Assembly (NCBI GenBank): GCA_937974195.1
Contig: CALJIC010000081.1
Coordinates: 1-13,191 of the forward strand
DNA: 13,191 bases
Direction of reading: 5' to 3'
Source of the DNA: an uncultured Roseiflexaceae bacterium
Lineage (GTDB): Bacteria > Chloroflexota > Chloroflexia > Chloroflexales > Roseiflexaceae
The notes under the pieces are model-generated. The model saw only the letters and a program-made list of their open reading frames with translations. It had not been told where the DNA came from and did no database searches. Made by a program: the position numbers and the translations under genes. Below are positions 13,096 through 13,191 of this stretch, one piece after another (position 1 is the first letter of the stretch; every line of letters begins with the position of its first letter).

Positions 13096-13191
13096 CGTAG
13101 ACCTCCTTGTCTAGTCTGGTTACAGACCGTACGCGGCCGGGGCAATGCCTGCCGCACTCCCACTACAAAGCGAGGTGCTATTGTGATAAGA

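Noticed and set aside
1..13191. CRISPR array, tRNA or rRNA genes
   Set aside because: No regularly spaced direct repeats and no tRNA- or rRNA-like segments were seen on either strand by eye.

Overview
The window is GC-rich bacterial DNA with strong G/C preference at third codon positions. It carries a mutagenesis cassette of the imuA-imuB-dnaE2 type, a LexA-like box with the CGAAC spacing used by Gram-positive lineages, and a stand-alone phage-type antirepressor. This suggests a GC-rich Chloroflexota (Thermomicrobia-like) or a related high-GC bacterium. No rRNA or marker gene is present, so the assignment is an inference.

Layout. (1) Positions 1-252, minus strand: the N-terminus of a gene that leaves the window. 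It looks like a small helical effector-associated (death-like) domain of the kind fused to bacterial conflict and signalling effectors. (2) Positions 527-5723, minus strand: a tightly overlapped SOS mutasome operon, imuA, imuB, an 84-residue DUF6504-like protein, then dnaE2. Neighbouring genes overlap by 4, 4 and 8 nt. A LexA-like box sits just upstream of imuA. dnaE2 is split by one missing base in a G run, although both halves are otherwise well conserved. (3) Positions 5780-6586: an intergenic region rich in palindromes. It holds a tnpB N-terminal remnant between two copies of a 34-bp repeat exactly 300 bp apart, then a strong promoter flanked by two TGTCC-N5-GGACA sites. (4) Positions 6587-7715, plus strand: a two-gene operon encoding an antirepressor (P22_AR_N plus ORF6C) and an XRE-type regulator. 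(5) Positions 7742-8044: a frameshifted remnant of an aminoglycoside-phosphotransferase-family gene.

(6) Positions 8556-10589, plus strand: a series of small unknown genes with good ribosome binding sites and coding-like composition, interspersed with hairpins and closed by a very strong intrinsic terminator at 10773-10814. This is the least explained part of the window. (7) Positions 10815-12616: decayed DNA ending in an IS5-family transposase pseudogene and a 64-bp near-perfect inverted repeat. (8) Positions 12667-13095, minus strand: a small lipoprotein of unknown function.

How the genes work together. In the known mutasome, ImuA and ImuB recruit the error-prone polymerase DnaE2 to the sliding clamp during the SOS response. 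Here ImuB keeps a clamp-binding-like motif but lacks polymerase acidic residues, as expected for an adaptor. The antirepressor/XRE pair looks like a self-regulated switch kept without the rest of a prophage. The many remnants (tnpB, phosphotransferase, IS5) mark 5.8-12.6 kb as an accessory region with repeated insertion and decay.
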